Assembly (NCBI GenBank): GCA_963792445.1
Contig: CAWBWO010000016.1
Location: 62,001 to 126,000, forward strand
DNA: 64,000 bases
Origin: Rummeliibacillus sp963792445
Lineage (GTDB): Bacteria > Bacillota > Bacilli > Bacillales_A > Planococcaceae
Reading direction: 5' to 3'
Shown here: in pieces, positions 1 to 10,888 of the stretch
Position numbering within the stretch: the stretch's first letter is position 1
How the letters are laid out: each line of letters starts with the position of its first letter
The notes under the pieces: generated by a model
Database searches by the model: none
Told to the model about the DNA's origin: nothing
Seen by the model: the letters and a program-made list of their open reading frames with translations, nothing else
Position numbers and translations under genes: made by a program

Positions 1-2563
<2,563 letters not shown>

Positions 2564-2631
2564 AAAGTTCACTTAAGAACTTCAATGAATGTTTATCCAG
2601 TTTTGAAAGAACAAATCTTTCTTTTAAATAG

Positions 2632-2748
2632 TCTAGTAATGATGGCAAAGAGGTCACACCTGTTCCCATGCCGAACACAGAAGTTAAGCTCTTTAGCGCC
2701 AATGGTAGTTGGGGGCTGTCCCCCTGCGAGAGTAGGACGTTGCTAGGC
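2632..2748 (+). rRNA. rrf: 5S ribosomal RNA
   Basis: About 117 nt with the conserved blocks AGAGGTCACACCTGTTCCC, CCGAACACAGAAGTTAAGC and GAGAGTAGGACG, about 70 nt after the 23S 3' end. Ends were set by comparison with Bacillus 5S and may be off by one or two bases. Confidence 0.95.
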
Positions 2749-2756
2749 ACATCACA

Positions 2757-2791
2757 AAGCACAACTGATTATTCAGTTGTGCTTTTTTTAT
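2757..2791 (+). terminator. rrn operon terminator
   Basis: Perfect stem AGCACAACTGA / TCAGTTGTGCT with a TTAT loop, followed by seven T. It lies directly after the 5S gene. Confidence 0.93.
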
Positions 2792-2850
2792 GCTTGTAAG
2801 TAATACATACTTTCTAATCAATGGTTTAAACTTTGTTATATACAATATAG

Positions 2851-2882
2851 AACAGAATCTGTTATACTAAGTACATAACAGA
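2851..2882 (+). promoter_or_regulatory. Candidate autoregulatory operator of the GntR regulator
   Basis: Three related half-sites stand just before the regulator gene. AACAGA (2851-2856) and TCTGTTAT (2858-2865) form a palindrome around one base. TCTGTTAT and ATAACAGA (2875-2882) form a perfect 8-bp inverted repeat with a 9-bp spacer. A TATACT -10-like hexamer overlaps the middle half-site (2863-2868), so binding would block the promoter. YtrA/YhcF-type GntR proteins commonly regulate their own operon; use here is inferred. Confidence 0.6.
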
Positions 2883-2896
2883 TGGGAGGGCGAAAT

Positions 2897-3292
2897 GTGT
2901 TTCTACAAATAGAGCCAAATTCAGATATCCCTATTTATACACAACTAACACAGCAAATTATTGAGGGCATTGCCAATAAGAATATAAAGCAAGGCGAATC
3001 ATTACCTTCTGTACGAACGCTTGCAGCTGATTTAGGTGTTAATATGCATACAGTTAATAAAAGCTATCATGAGTTAGAAAAGAAAGGCGTCATTTCAATT
3101 GTTCCAAAATCAGGTGCAATTGTAAATAAAATTAGTGAAAAGGGTAGTGATATTGTACAACAATTAGACTATATGGAGAAAATGTTGCGGCCTGTAGTTG
3201 CTGAAGGAATGGTTAAGGGATTAGTGATGAGTGATTTCGAAACATTGATTCGAAGACTTGTGGAAAAATTGCATGGGGAGGTTGGAAAATGA
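2897..3292 (+). CDS. GntR family transcriptional regulator, YhcF/YtrA type
   Basis: Small DNA-binding repressor of about 131 residues. The N-terminal winged helix-turn-helix contains the GntR signature PSVRTLAADLGVNMHTVNKSY. The C-terminal part is only about 55 residues, the short effector region typical of the YtrA subfamily. I chose the GTG at 2897 because GGGAGGG (2884-2890) sits six bases before it; the upstream in-frame ATG at 2882 overlaps that ribosome binding site. The stop overlaps the start of the next gene (ATGA), so the pair is translationally coupled. Such regulators usually control the membrane-protein or ABC operon they head. Confidence 0.88.
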   Translation: MFLQIEPNSDIPIYTQLTQQIIEGIANKNIKQGESLPSVRTLAADLGVNMHTVNKSYHELEKKGVISIVPKSGAIVNKISEKGSDIVQQLDYMEKMLRPVVAEGMVKGLVMSDFETLIRRLVEKLHGEVGK

Positions 3293-4392
3293 TTGGTTTT
3301 TGGATATCAGTTATTATGCTGTTGTTTACGGGTCTTGTGCAAATATTCATTCCTTATATGGTGAAAAAAACAGTAGTATTTGGCGTTACTATTCCAGCGA
3401 CATTCATAAATCATAAAATGGTAAGGCAAGTGAAAAGAATCTATAGTATAGCTTTAGCTTGCATTTGGATTGTTATGTTTGTTGGATATGTTGTTTGGTC
3501 GCTTCTTATTCCAAGTAATGACGATCTTCAAGTGATCGTCGGAACTTCTTTATTGTTTCTACTGATCATCATAAGTATGCTTTTTTATGCATATTTCCAC
3601 CGTAAATTACAGTTAGAAAAACAACAACAACGATGGGGTGTAGATTTAAAAGAGGTGAAGATAGTGGACACCTCATTACGAGGGCAAGATGAAATGTTGC
3701 CCCTTGCCTATTATATAGGCTTAGCGGTAATACCATTGTTATTAATCATTCACACATACTCTCAATATCCTTTGCTTCCTGAACAAATTCCAACACATTG
3801 GGGAGCAAATGGCGAACCTAATGCTTTTACGGAGAAGAATCATTTTACTGCAATATCATTACCACTTATTATGCTTGTGATGCAAATTATGTTTGCAGCT
3901 ATGAGTCAAGGGACTAAAATATCTGGTATTAAAATAAGTGTCATTAATTCAAAAAAATCTGCCAAAAAACAATTAGAAAAAAGAAAATATACGAGTTGGT
4001 TTATGTTTTTAACAGCCTTACTAATTACGATATTATTTAGTTTTCTTCAATTAACGACTATTCACCATGACGTGATTGGTCAAGGAATTATGCTAACTAT
4101 ATTTATCACTTTTATAGTTGTAATTGTTGTGGGGAGTATTATTTTCTCCGTTAAAGTTAGTAGTTTGGAGGAAAAAGCGAAGGATTTCAATTTTCCCAAT
4201 GGGGTTATGGATGTTGATGAAGACCGTTATTGGAAAGGTGGATTATTTTATTTCAATAAGGATGATTCATCCATCTTTGTAGAAAAGAGATTTGGAATAG
4301 GTTGGACAATTAATTTTGCTAGACCGACGAGTTATTTGTTAGTCTTTGTTCCACTTATTATTATTCTTTTAATTGCAGTTTTTTCTAGTTAG
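3289..4392 (+). CDS. DUF1648/DUF5808-type membrane protein
   Basis: Predicted multi-pass membrane protein of 367 residues with about eight hydrophobic segments. The middle carries the DUF1648 pattern, LPEQIPTHWGANGEPNAF at about 162-180, also found in SdpI-like immunity proteins. The C-terminus has a DUF5808-like WKGGLFYFNKDD block. The start overlaps the upstream regulator by four bases, so the two form an operon. Family members are linked to membrane stress or bacteriocin immunity in some species; the substrate or role here is unknown. Confidence 0.8.
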   Translation: MIGFWISVIMLLFTGLVQIFIPYMVKKTVVFGVTIPATFINHKMVRQVKRIYSIALACIWIVMFVGYVVWSLLIPSNDDLQVIVGTSLLFLLIIISMLFYAYFHRKLQLEKQQQRWGVDLKEVKIVDTSLRGQDEMLPLAYYIGLAVIPLLLIIHTYSQYPLLPEQIPTHWGANGEPNAFTEKNHFTAISLPLIMLVMQIMFAAMSQGTKISGIKISVINSKKSAKKQLEKRKYTSWFMFLTALLITILFSFLQLTTIHHDVIGQGIMLTIFITFIVVIVVGSIIFSVKVSSLEEKAKDFNFPNGVMDVDEDRYWKGGLFYFNKDDSSIFVEKRFGIGWTINFARPTSYLLVFVPLIIILLIAVFSS

Positions 4393-4397
4393 CATGA

Positions 4398-4440
4398 AGC
4401 TCCCTTATCAGAAGATAAACTTTTGATAAGAGGGCTTTTT
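4398..4440 (+). terminator. Terminator of the GntR-DUF1648 operon
   Basis: Imperfect stem AGCTCCCTTATCA / TGATAAGAGGGCTT followed by a T run, immediately after the stop codon. Confidence 0.85.
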
Positions 4441-4518
4441 AGATTTTCATTGTTTATGAATACTTTAAACATTTAATTAATGTCATTGGGTGTAGTCCAC
4501 GCATGCTATTCGTTAGAA

Positions 4519-5849
4519 ATGATGAATATTTTGAAAGAGAAAAAAAGATGGTTTGCCGCCTTATTAATCTGGATTATTGCTGCTGCTATATTGTCAGGCA
4601 TTGCGCCACATGCAAAAGAGGTAACATCTCCAAACAAAAACGCCGGGCTTCCCGAAACAGATACATCTGTTCAGGCTGAAAAAGCATTAAAAGAATATTT
4701 TCCTTCATCAGAGGGGGTACCACTGTTTGTTGTGGTTCATGATCAGAATGGTTTGAAAGATCAAGATATCAAAAAGAGCATTACGAATATTGAAAAAGTC
4801 ATGACTGATGTAAACAAAGATCTTACCATTGTACCTCTTTCTAAAATGCCAGAGCAAGCGCGTGCTTCATTTTTCTCAGGGGATCATACAACATTCTTTT
4901 TACCGGTGCTATTCCCAAAAGGGCTTGAAAACAAAGTTGTTAAAACGACGATGGATGAATTGAAAAAGCAGGTTGCAAAAGAACAGCCAGCTAATCTACA
5001 AACATATTTTACGGGTCCTGCTGGGATTGAAGCAGATACTTATGAAATGTTCTCAAAAGCAGATGTGGTATTAATATTAGGTACAGTAGGATTAATATTT
5101 GTTATATTAATTGCCATTTATCGCTCGCCGTTGCTATCATTCATTCCACTAATTGGTGCAGGTATTGCTTATTCAGTCGTAGACCGCTTACTTGGTTTAA
5201 TGGGGAAAGCCGATTGGTTTGCAATTGATAGTCAATCATTGTCGATTATGCTTATTCTGTTATTTGCGGTCATCACGGAGGTGAAACAGCTCAAAATGCT
5301 GATATTCGTGCTGCAAGTCATAGGGATGAAATCCGTATTATTATTTTGATGACTCTATTGATTATGGTGATGCTTGGCATTCAAACTCGTTCGTTATTAG
5401 CACCTATTTATATGATGACAACGATTTTATTATCATACGGAGCAGCTCTTGGTTTTAGTGTATTCTTCTTCCAAGATTTACTCGGCTACTCAGGAATTAG
5501 TTATCGTATTCCACTTTATACATTCGTGTTCCTGGTAGCACTTGGTGTCGATTATTCGATTATGTTAGTGTCACGTATTCGTGAAGAAAAAGTACATTTA
5601 CCGATTAAAGATGCCGCACGGGAGGGAGTGGGTAAAACAGGCGGTGTTATATCATCAGCTGGATTAATCTTAGCTGCAACATTCGCTGTTTTAATCACAC
5701 AGCCAATAATGGAACTTCGTACATTTGGTTTTGCTGTAGCAGTTGGGGTTCTAGTAGATACATTCATTGTGCGTCCAATTGTCATCCCGGCACTAATCGT
5801 CATCCTTGGCAAATATAGCTTCTGGCCGAAAAAACTAAAGCATGATTAA
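4519..5849 (+). pseudogene. MMPL/RND-family exporter, internally deleted and frameshifted
   Basis: Remnant of an MmpL-type (YdfJ-like) membrane exporter, normally about 700-750 residues in one chain. The first part (to about 5277) encodes the N-terminal membrane helix, the extracellular domain and the first helices of bundle one, ending at SLSIMLILLFAVI. From about 5273 another frame reads HHGGETAQNADIRAASHRDE and runs through the C-terminal bundle, including ALGVDYSIMLVSRIRE. Roughly 270 central residues are missing and the join also shifts frame, so two unrelated half-proteins result. The ATG at 4519 gives the family N-terminus; no good ribosome binding site is seen. An indel error cannot explain the missing segment, so I regard it as a true pseudogene. 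Confidence 0.88.
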
Positions 5850-5900
5850 AAGATGACTAGGACAATCAATTCAAGTCTTGAAATAATTTAATAGATGACA

Positions 5901-5955
5901 AAAAGGCCAGCCATAATAATCACTTTTTAGCGATTATTAAAGGCTGGCCCTTTTG
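5901..5955. terminator. Bidirectional terminator between MMPL remnant and lipoprotein gene
   Basis: Long stem with arms AAAAGGCCAGCC and GGCTGGCCCTTTT plus an inner AATAATC/GATTATT pairing, with T runs in both directions. It separates two convergent genes. Confidence 0.9.
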
Positions 5956-5963
5956 TGGAATTA

Positions 5964-6755
5964 TTATTTTACAGTAAAGTTTTTTACTTCATGTGAATGT
6001 AGACCTTCGTCATTTTCAACATGTAGTTTGAGTTGATATTCGCCTGCTTGTGTAAATGTATGTTTTGCTTCGTATGTGCCATTTGAAGTTTCTTTAAGAG
6101 TAATCCAAGTTGGTTGTCCACCTTTAAATTGAGGAAGAACTTGATAATGCACATCTGCACCAGTTAGTGCTTTGCCATCGTGTTTTAAAGAAACACTGAG
6201 GTTAATGGCTTTATCTTTTGCTACAGTGTTGGCGTGATTATATGTTATAGCTACCTCATGATGAGGGTCTTGTTCTTCTGTAGCAGATTTTGTTGTCGAT
6301 TGATGATGATCATGTTCATCAGACGCAGTGTTGTTAGTAGATGCAGAGTGATCAGTGACAGTCATTTCTGCATTAGGCATCACATGTTCGCCATTTTTGC
6401 CTGACACATGTGCTGTAATCTCATATTTCCCAGCTGTATTAAGATTGTAAGATGCAATATATGCATCATTTTGTAATGTAGCACTTACCATTTTATCCGC
6501 CTTTGTGTCTTTATTTTTCACTTCAAATGCAACGTCCTCTGTATTTGTAAAAGCTTTCCCATTTTGCGTTAATGCGACTTTTAATTCAATTTTGTCGCCC
6601 ACTTTAGCAGTTTCGGGAATAGTTAAATTTGCTTCTAATGGTGCTGCTGCCTTTTCATTAGTCTTGGCTGTATTATTATTAGGATTATTGTTATTACATG
6701 CTGCAAGGGCTGCTGTTATTGCTAACGACATAAATAACATAGCGATTTTTTTCAA
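5964..6755 (-). CDS. Lipoprotein with two YtkA/FixH-like domains
   Basis: Exported lipoprotein of 263 residues. The signal peptide ends in lipobox LAAC with the lipidated Cys at residue 20. Two immunoglobulin-like YtkA/FixH-type domains follow, at about 40-130 and 165-263. They are joined by a His/Asp-rich linker at about 135-168 (DEHDHH, DPHHE) that could bind metal. Family members are extracytoplasmic and sometimes tied to copper or cytochrome oxidase assembly; that link is only an inference here. The start is TTG at 6755 with GGGAG eight bases upstream. That binding site lies in the 3' arm of a terminator-like hairpin following the eamA gene, so expression may depend on readthrough or on hairpin opening. 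Confidence 0.8.
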   Translation of the reverse strand: MKKIAMLFMSLAITAALAACNNNNPNNNTAKTNEKAAAPLEANLTIPETAKVGDKIELKVALTQNGKAFTNTEDVAFEVKNKDTKADKMVSATLQNDAYIASYNLNTAGKYEITAHVSGKNGEHVMPNAEMTVTDHSASTNNTASDEHDHHQSTTKSATEEQDPHHEVAITYNHANTVAKDKAINLSVSLKHDGKALTGADVHYQVLPQFKGGQPTWITLKETSNGTYEAKHTFTQAGEYQLKLHVENDEGLHSHEVKNFTVK

Positions 6756-6756
6756 T

Positions 6757-6811
6757 TAAAAAACTCCCTTCTATTTGCATAAGTATTGTAACAAATAGAA
6801 AAAGGGAGTTT
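6757..6811 (-). terminator. Hairpin after eamA gene that buries the lipoprotein ribosome binding site
   Basis: Arms 6792-6811 and 6761-6777 pair as AAACTCCCTT/AAGGGAGTTT and CTATTTG/CAAATAG, with one 3-base bulge. On the minus strand GGGAGTTTTTT ends the structure, which looks like an intrinsic terminator. The same GGGAG is the Shine-Dalgarno of the TTG-started lipoprotein gene. Confidence 0.75.
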
Positions 6812-6833
6812 GCGAAATAAATGTGAAGTCTTG

Positions 6834-7724
6834 TTATTTTGCGGGTCTTTTTTGTAAAAGTGTAGGTAACATCATACCGATTAATACTAAAACAATGCCG
6901 CATGCTTGAAGAATTGATAGCTTTTCATGAAGTACTAATACAGACGCGATAATGGCAACGGGTAATTCCATTGCACTTAAAATAGATGCCAATCCTCCAC
7001 CAACCTTTGGAACGGAAATGGTGAATAATAAAATGGGCAAAATAATGCCGAAAAATCCTAGGGCTAGACCGTAATAGAGTAGCTCTGTTCCAAACAGTTT
7101 TCCATTTACTATAATTTCAGGTGATTGGAATAGGCAAATCATACACATCGCAAAGAATGACATAATAGTCATTCGCCCAATTGTTGATATTCCTTCAACT
7201 GGTCTGGAATTGAATTGCATAAAGCAAGCAAAGCTAAGTGCTGAGGCTAATCCAAATGCCCATCCACGCCAATCTAGACCACTTAAATCGACATCTAAAA
7301 TCCCTGCGGCTAAAATTGTACCGATGACAAGGAACGCAAGTGAGATTAACTCATTACGCGAAGGCCTTCGACGATGAAGTAGGCAATCTAAAAATAGGCC
7401 AATCCAGGTAAATTGGAAGAGCATCACTACTGCAAGCGAAGCAGGAAGGTAACGAACCGCCTGTCCATATACAATTCCTGTGTTCCCTGTTATGAGGCCA
7501 GACACCATAATAATTAAAAAGCCTTTACCAGTTAGCTTTGGCAAAGAACGTTGAGTAAAGATAAAAAGAATCAATGCAAGTAAAAAGCCAATCACATACT
7601 GGCTTGTCACAGCTTCCTCTGTTTTAAAGCCGTGTTGCATTGCAACTTTAATAATAGTTGATAAAATCCCATAAGAGCTCGAACCAAGTACAATGAGCAA
7701 TGGGAATATTAAATTTTTATTCAT
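6834..7724 (-). CDS. EamA-family (DMT superfamily) exporter
   Basis: Ten-helix inner-membrane transporter of 296 residues built from two EamA repeats, about 5-140 and 152-292. These proteins typically export amino acids or metabolites; the substrate cannot be read from sequence. The start is ATG 7724, with AGGAGT seven bases upstream; the longer frame to 7751 lacks such a site. It is divergent from the YeiL-like regulator across 136 bp that include a perfect palindrome, a layout that suggests control by that regulator. Confidence 0.85.
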   Translation of the reverse strand: MNKNLIFPLLIVLGSSSYGILSTIIKVAMQHGFKTEEAVTSQYVIGFLLALILFIFTQRSLPKLTGKGFLIIMVSGLITGNTGIVYGQAVRYLPASLAVVMLFQFTWIGLFLDCLLHRRRPSRNELISLAFLVIGTILAAGILDVDLSGLDWRGWAFGLASALSFACFMQFNSRPVEGISTIGRMTIMSFFAMCMICLFQSPEIIVNGKLFGTELLYYGLALGFFGIILPILLFTISVPKVGGGLASILSAMELPVAIIASVLVLHEKLSILQACGIVLVLIGMMLPTLLQKRPAK

Positions 7725-7819
7725 AAAGACACTCCTGTTAAAAAACACCAAAAAGATTATAAAACGAATAATGACTACATTAGTAGCTTTTTTGCTTCTA
7801 TCATCATAACAACTTAAAT

Positions 7820-7843
7820 TATAATGAAAAAGGACATATGTCC
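7820..7843 (+). promoter_or_regulatory. Promoter -10 and palindromic operator before the YeiL-like gene
   Basis: TATAAT at 7820-7825 is followed by the perfect 12-bp palindrome GGACATATGTCC at 7832-7843, flanked by A runs. The palindrome covers the expected transcription start, consistent with negative autoregulation by a dimeric Crp/Fnr-type protein. No good -35 box is visible. Confidence 0.6.
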
Positions 7844-7860
7844 AAAAAGGGTGGATGGAT

Positions 7861-8553
7861 ATGAAAATTATTGAAGATTCAACATTACTCCGTGAAAAAT
7901 TAGATGAATATAAACTCCTTAAAATATTTACAAATATAGATGCAATGCCTTTTGCACTTCAAAAATTTAGTGCAGGAGAAATTATTATGGATGAAGGAGA
8001 ACAACTGCATTTCCTTCTTTATTTAGTCGAGGGGAGGGTAAAAGCGACGTCTAGTGTGGAGACTGGAAAATCTCTATTACTACGTTTTAGTCATCCTCTC
8101 TCAATAATTGGAGATATAGAACTAGTACGTCATGTACCTGTTCAATCGCAAATAACAGCAATAACCAATTGTTTATGTATAGCATTGCCATTTCACTATA
8201 TTTATAACAATGAAATGAGTAATCCATTATTTTTACAAGATCTATTGAAAGCGCTAAGTTATAAACTTCAAACAGGTACTGCAGCATCTCGCGTTAATTT
8301 ACTTTCTTCGGTTGAGAATCGTTTTGCAAGTTATCTATTGTCTACTACTACACCGGATAACGAGTTTGGTTTAGAATTACAAACGGCAAATATTGGGGAA
8401 ATTGCTGACTTACTCGGTACCACCCACAGGCATTTAAATCGAGTCATTCATCATTTAAGTGAGCAGGGAATTATCGAGAAAAGCAAAAAAGCCATTCGTA
8501 TTTTGGATGAACAAGCATTAGAAGATATGTCTCAGGGTATTCGGTATGAATGA
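7861..8553 (+). CDS. yeiL: Crp/Fnr family regulator, YeiL-like
   Basis: Regulator of about 230 residues. An N-terminal cyclic-nucleotide-binding-type beta barrel (about 20-130) is followed by a long dimerisation helix and a C-terminal winged helix with EIADLLGTTHRHLNRVI as recognition motif. Length and pattern resemble YeiL rather than FNR; no N-terminal Cys cluster for an iron-sulfur centre is present. ATG 7861 is preferred because AGGGTGG lies about six bases before it; the ATG at 7855 overlaps that site. The gene probably regulates itself and the divergent EamA exporter through the palindrome at 7832-7843. Confidence 0.82.
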   Translation: MKIIEDSTLLREKLDEYKLLKIFTNIDAMPFALQKFSAGEIIMDEGEQLHFLLYLVEGRVKATSSVETGKSLLLRFSHPLSIIGDIELVRHVPVQSQITAITNCLCIALPFHYIYNNEMSNPLFLQDLLKALSYKLQTGTAASRVNLLSSVENRFASYLLSTTTPDNEFGLELQTANIGEIADLLGTTHRHLNRVIHHLSEQGIIEKSKKAIRILDEQALEDMSQGIRYE

Positions 8554-8555
8554 GA

Positions 8556-8606
8556 TTTAAAGAGCAAAAAATGACCATGAGTTCATGGCCATCTTTTGCT
8601 CTTTAA
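8556..8606. terminator. Bidirectional terminator after yeiL-like gene
   Basis: Very long near-perfect stem TTTAAAGAGCAAAA / TTTTGCTCTTTAAA with inner ATGxCCATGA / CATGGxCAT pairing, between two convergent genes. Confidence 0.92.
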
Positions 8607-8617
8607 AGAAAAGTTAA

Positions 8618-9180
8618 TTATATTTCCTTTACCATATGATCAAACTCCTCACCAATAATCACCCAGGGTTCTGTATAAACAAATCCCATTTTTTCATAGA
8701 GATGACGAGCGCGGTCCTTTTGCTTTTCTACGTTTAGGGATACTTTGTGATAACCTTTCGCTTTTGCAACGATTCTGCATATTTTAATAAATTTGTACCA
8801 ACGCCATGTCCACGGAATTGTAGAGATGTACAGATGGTATCGATATAGAATTCATCTGGGCGCGCTTCTACTTCGATTGTTTGAGTGGGTGCACCTTTTG
8901 CTACTAACCATTTTTCTAATGTTTGATCTAATGTTGGAGCTTGGTCACCGCCGTAAATAACCATCATGCCGGCAACTTCACCTTTGATTTCAGCTATATA
9001 CGTATTTTTATAAGAATGACGATTGTCCGCTTGCTTAAATAATAGTTGTAATTCATTTAGAATAGCTTGCGGATGATCTTCTCCTGTAAGGCGGTTCGCA
9101 ATTTCGCCAATGGCCTCAACGATTAAGGGTGCCACAAATGGTGCGTCTGCTAATTGTGCATGTCTTACAGTAATATCCAT
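8618..9180 (-). pseudogene. GNAT-family N-acetyltransferase, single-base frameshift
   Basis: Acetyl-CoA-dependent N-acetyltransferase of about 187 residues when the frame is repaired. The first frame has the GNAT core with the acetyl-CoA loop LQFRGHGVGTNLL, then stops at 8734. One base near 8772-8776 appears to be missing; the next frame continues as AKGYHKVSLNVEKQKDRARH, then LYEKMGF (classic GNAT motif B) and EEFDHMVKEI to a stop at 8618. ATG 9180 is chosen because AAGGAG stands ten bases upstream. Both halves are well conserved, so a sequencing error is as likely as a young mutation. The substrate is unknown. Confidence 0.82.
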
Positions 9181-9381
9181 AATATCAATCTCCTTTAACA
9201 AATAGTATATCAAAGGAAATGCTTGTTTTCCCTAGGTTGATATATTTTGACGAAATTAACCAAATGTCAGTGTATTTCTTCGTATCTTATGAATTTTTAC
9301 CTAAATTGTTTCTTAATTCACTTTTGTGTTGTCAGACTTCATGGTAGGATAGAAGGAAGTTATTTGTGAAGGAGTTTCGAC

Positions 9382-10368
9382 ATGTTAGAGTCCAATAAAG
9401 AATTCGTTCTCGTCTATGGGGATGCATTTGTTGATTTTATAGCGAATGATACGACGAATACATCGTTTACTAAGTTTTTGGGTGGGGCAACTGTCAATGT
9501 AGCTGCTGGTATTAGCCGAATAGGTGCTCCTGCTGCATTGATTACCGTAACAGGGGATGATGAAACATCCGAGTTTGTTCGAAATGAACTGAATCATGAG
9601 GGTGTCATCATGAATTATGCAAAAATCATTCCAGAAAAACGTGTAAGTGGAGTTCACGTTCATTTAACGGAAGAACACGAGCGCATTTTTACAAATTATA
9701 TAGATGATACACCTGATCTTCAAGTAGAGGCAATTCACTTGCAAGAAGAAGCTTTTAAACTTGCGTCTATCTTTAACTTTTGTTCAAACACAATGTTTCA
9801 TCCAATTGCTTTAGAAACAACAAAGGCCGCAGTTGCTTTAGCAAAAAAGCACCATGTACTTGTAGCGATGGATGCAAATATTCGTCCTTTAAGATGGGAA
9901 AGTCCCGAAGTTTGTCATGATACAATAGCTGCTTTCTTAAAAGATGCTGATTTATTGAAATTGGCAGATGAAGAAATGTTCTTTTTAACGCAAACAAAGA
10001 CTCTGGAAGATGGAATTCAAGCGCTTAAGGAATTCAATATTCCATTAATTATGATTACTGTTGGCGAAAAGGGAGCTTATGTAGTATTTAATGATGAAAT
10101 AGAACATGTGCCTTCTATTAAGATTGACTGTGTAGATACAACGGGTGCAGGCGATGCATTTATGGCCGGTGTACTTCGACAAGTTCATCTACATGGTATG
10201 CCAAAGACAATCGATGAAGCTTATCAATATGTTCACTTTGCTAATCAGTTAGGTGCATATGCTGCTACAAAAGCAGGTGCTATTACAGCTATGCCACATT
10301 ATGAGGAAATTAAAGAATTACTTCAAGGTAGGGATCAGAGTGGAGAAAAACTATCAGGAGTTAGTTGA
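9382..10368 (+). CDS. PfkB-family carbohydrate kinase (fructokinase-like)
   Basis: Cytosolic sugar kinase of 328 residues in the ribokinase/PfkB fold. Visible signatures are the N-terminal substrate-binding GGATVNVAAGISRIG (about 34-48) and the C-terminal ATP/anion-hole motif DTTGAGDAF (252-260), with Asp258 as catalytic base. Overall similarity is to fructokinases, but the sugar cannot be fixed from sequence. The ribosome binding site is AAGGAG before ATG 9382. The last 29 bases overlap the downstream phosphatase gene, so the two are expressed together; a kinase and a small phosphatase acting on related metabolites is possible. Confidence 0.88.
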   Translation: MLESNKEFVLVYGDAFVDFIANDTTNTSFTKFLGGATVNVAAGISRIGAPAALITVTGDDETSEFVRNELNHEGVIMNYAKIIPEKRVSGVHVHLTEEHERIFTNYIDDTPDLQVEAIHLQEEAFKLASIFNFCSNTMFHPIALETTKAAVALAKKHHVLVAMDANIRPLRWESPEVCHDTIAAFLKDADLLKLADEEMFFLTQTKTLEDGIQALKEFNIPLIMITVGEKGAYVVFNDEIEHVPSIKIDCVDTTGAGDAFMAGVLRQVHLHGMPKTIDEAYQYVHFANQLGAYAATKAGAITAMPHYEEIKELLQGRDQSGEKLSGVS

Positions 10369-10756
10369 AAATCAAATTTTCTTTGGAGGAGCAGCTGATG
10401 CACAAGCAGCCATTGAAAATGAAAATATTGATGTTGTCATTGACTTGCGATTGAAAGAGCCTGAAAAAGTGGATTATACTCGAATTCATGCACCTATTGC
10501 AGATGAGGAAGCAGAAATTGTGCCTTCCATTTTGCATGCATTAAATGAAGTGATGAATGCTTACAATGATGGCAAAAAAGTATTCTTTCATTGTGGTAGT
10601 GGAAGTGGCCGTGCAGGTACAATGGCAACGGCAACTTTATTAGAACTTGGACAGGCAAAAACAGTTGAAGAGGCAGAACAAAAGGCCAAAGAAATCCGTT
10701 CAAAAGTAAATGTACGAGAACCAATGAAAAAGGCATTAAAACAAATTTTTGAATAG
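10340..10756 (+). CDS. Small dual-specificity/tyrosine-type phosphatase
   Basis: Protein of about 138 residues with the Cys-based phosphatase signature HCGSGSGRAG (CX5R, Cys85 nucleophile, Arg91) and an upstream Asp-containing loop (APIADEEAE, about 51-59) that could supply the general acid. The start is GTG 10340 with AAGG-type binding site at 10326-10333; the frame is open further upstream but only inside the kinase gene. It is shorter than eukaryotic DSPs and resembles bacterial DSP-like or beta-lactamase-hydrolase-like phosphatases. It is translationally coupled to the PfkB kinase. The substrate (phosphoprotein or phosphosugar) is unknown. Confidence 0.75.
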   Translation: MEKNYQELVENQIFFGGAADAQAAIENENIDVVIDLRLKEPEKVDYTRIHAPIADEEAEIVPSILHALNEVMNAYNDGKKVFFHCGSGSGRAGTMATATLLELGQAKTVEEAEQKAKEIRSKVNVREPMKKALKQIFE

Positions 10757-10803
10757 ATGAGAAAAAGGAGTTGTACCTAAATGGTATAACTCCTTTTTCA
10801 TCC
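10756..10803. terminator. Terminator of kinase-phosphatase operon
   Basis: Stem GATGA-AAAAAGGAGTT-TACC / GGTA-AACTCCTTTTT-CATC with a TAAAT loop. Confidence 0.9.
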
Positions 10804-10888
10804 AGAACGAAGTGATTTTTATATAGGATTATGTCGATTCATAAAAGTATTTCCTGGGGAATTATAGGGAAAAATGATACTGGTAAGG

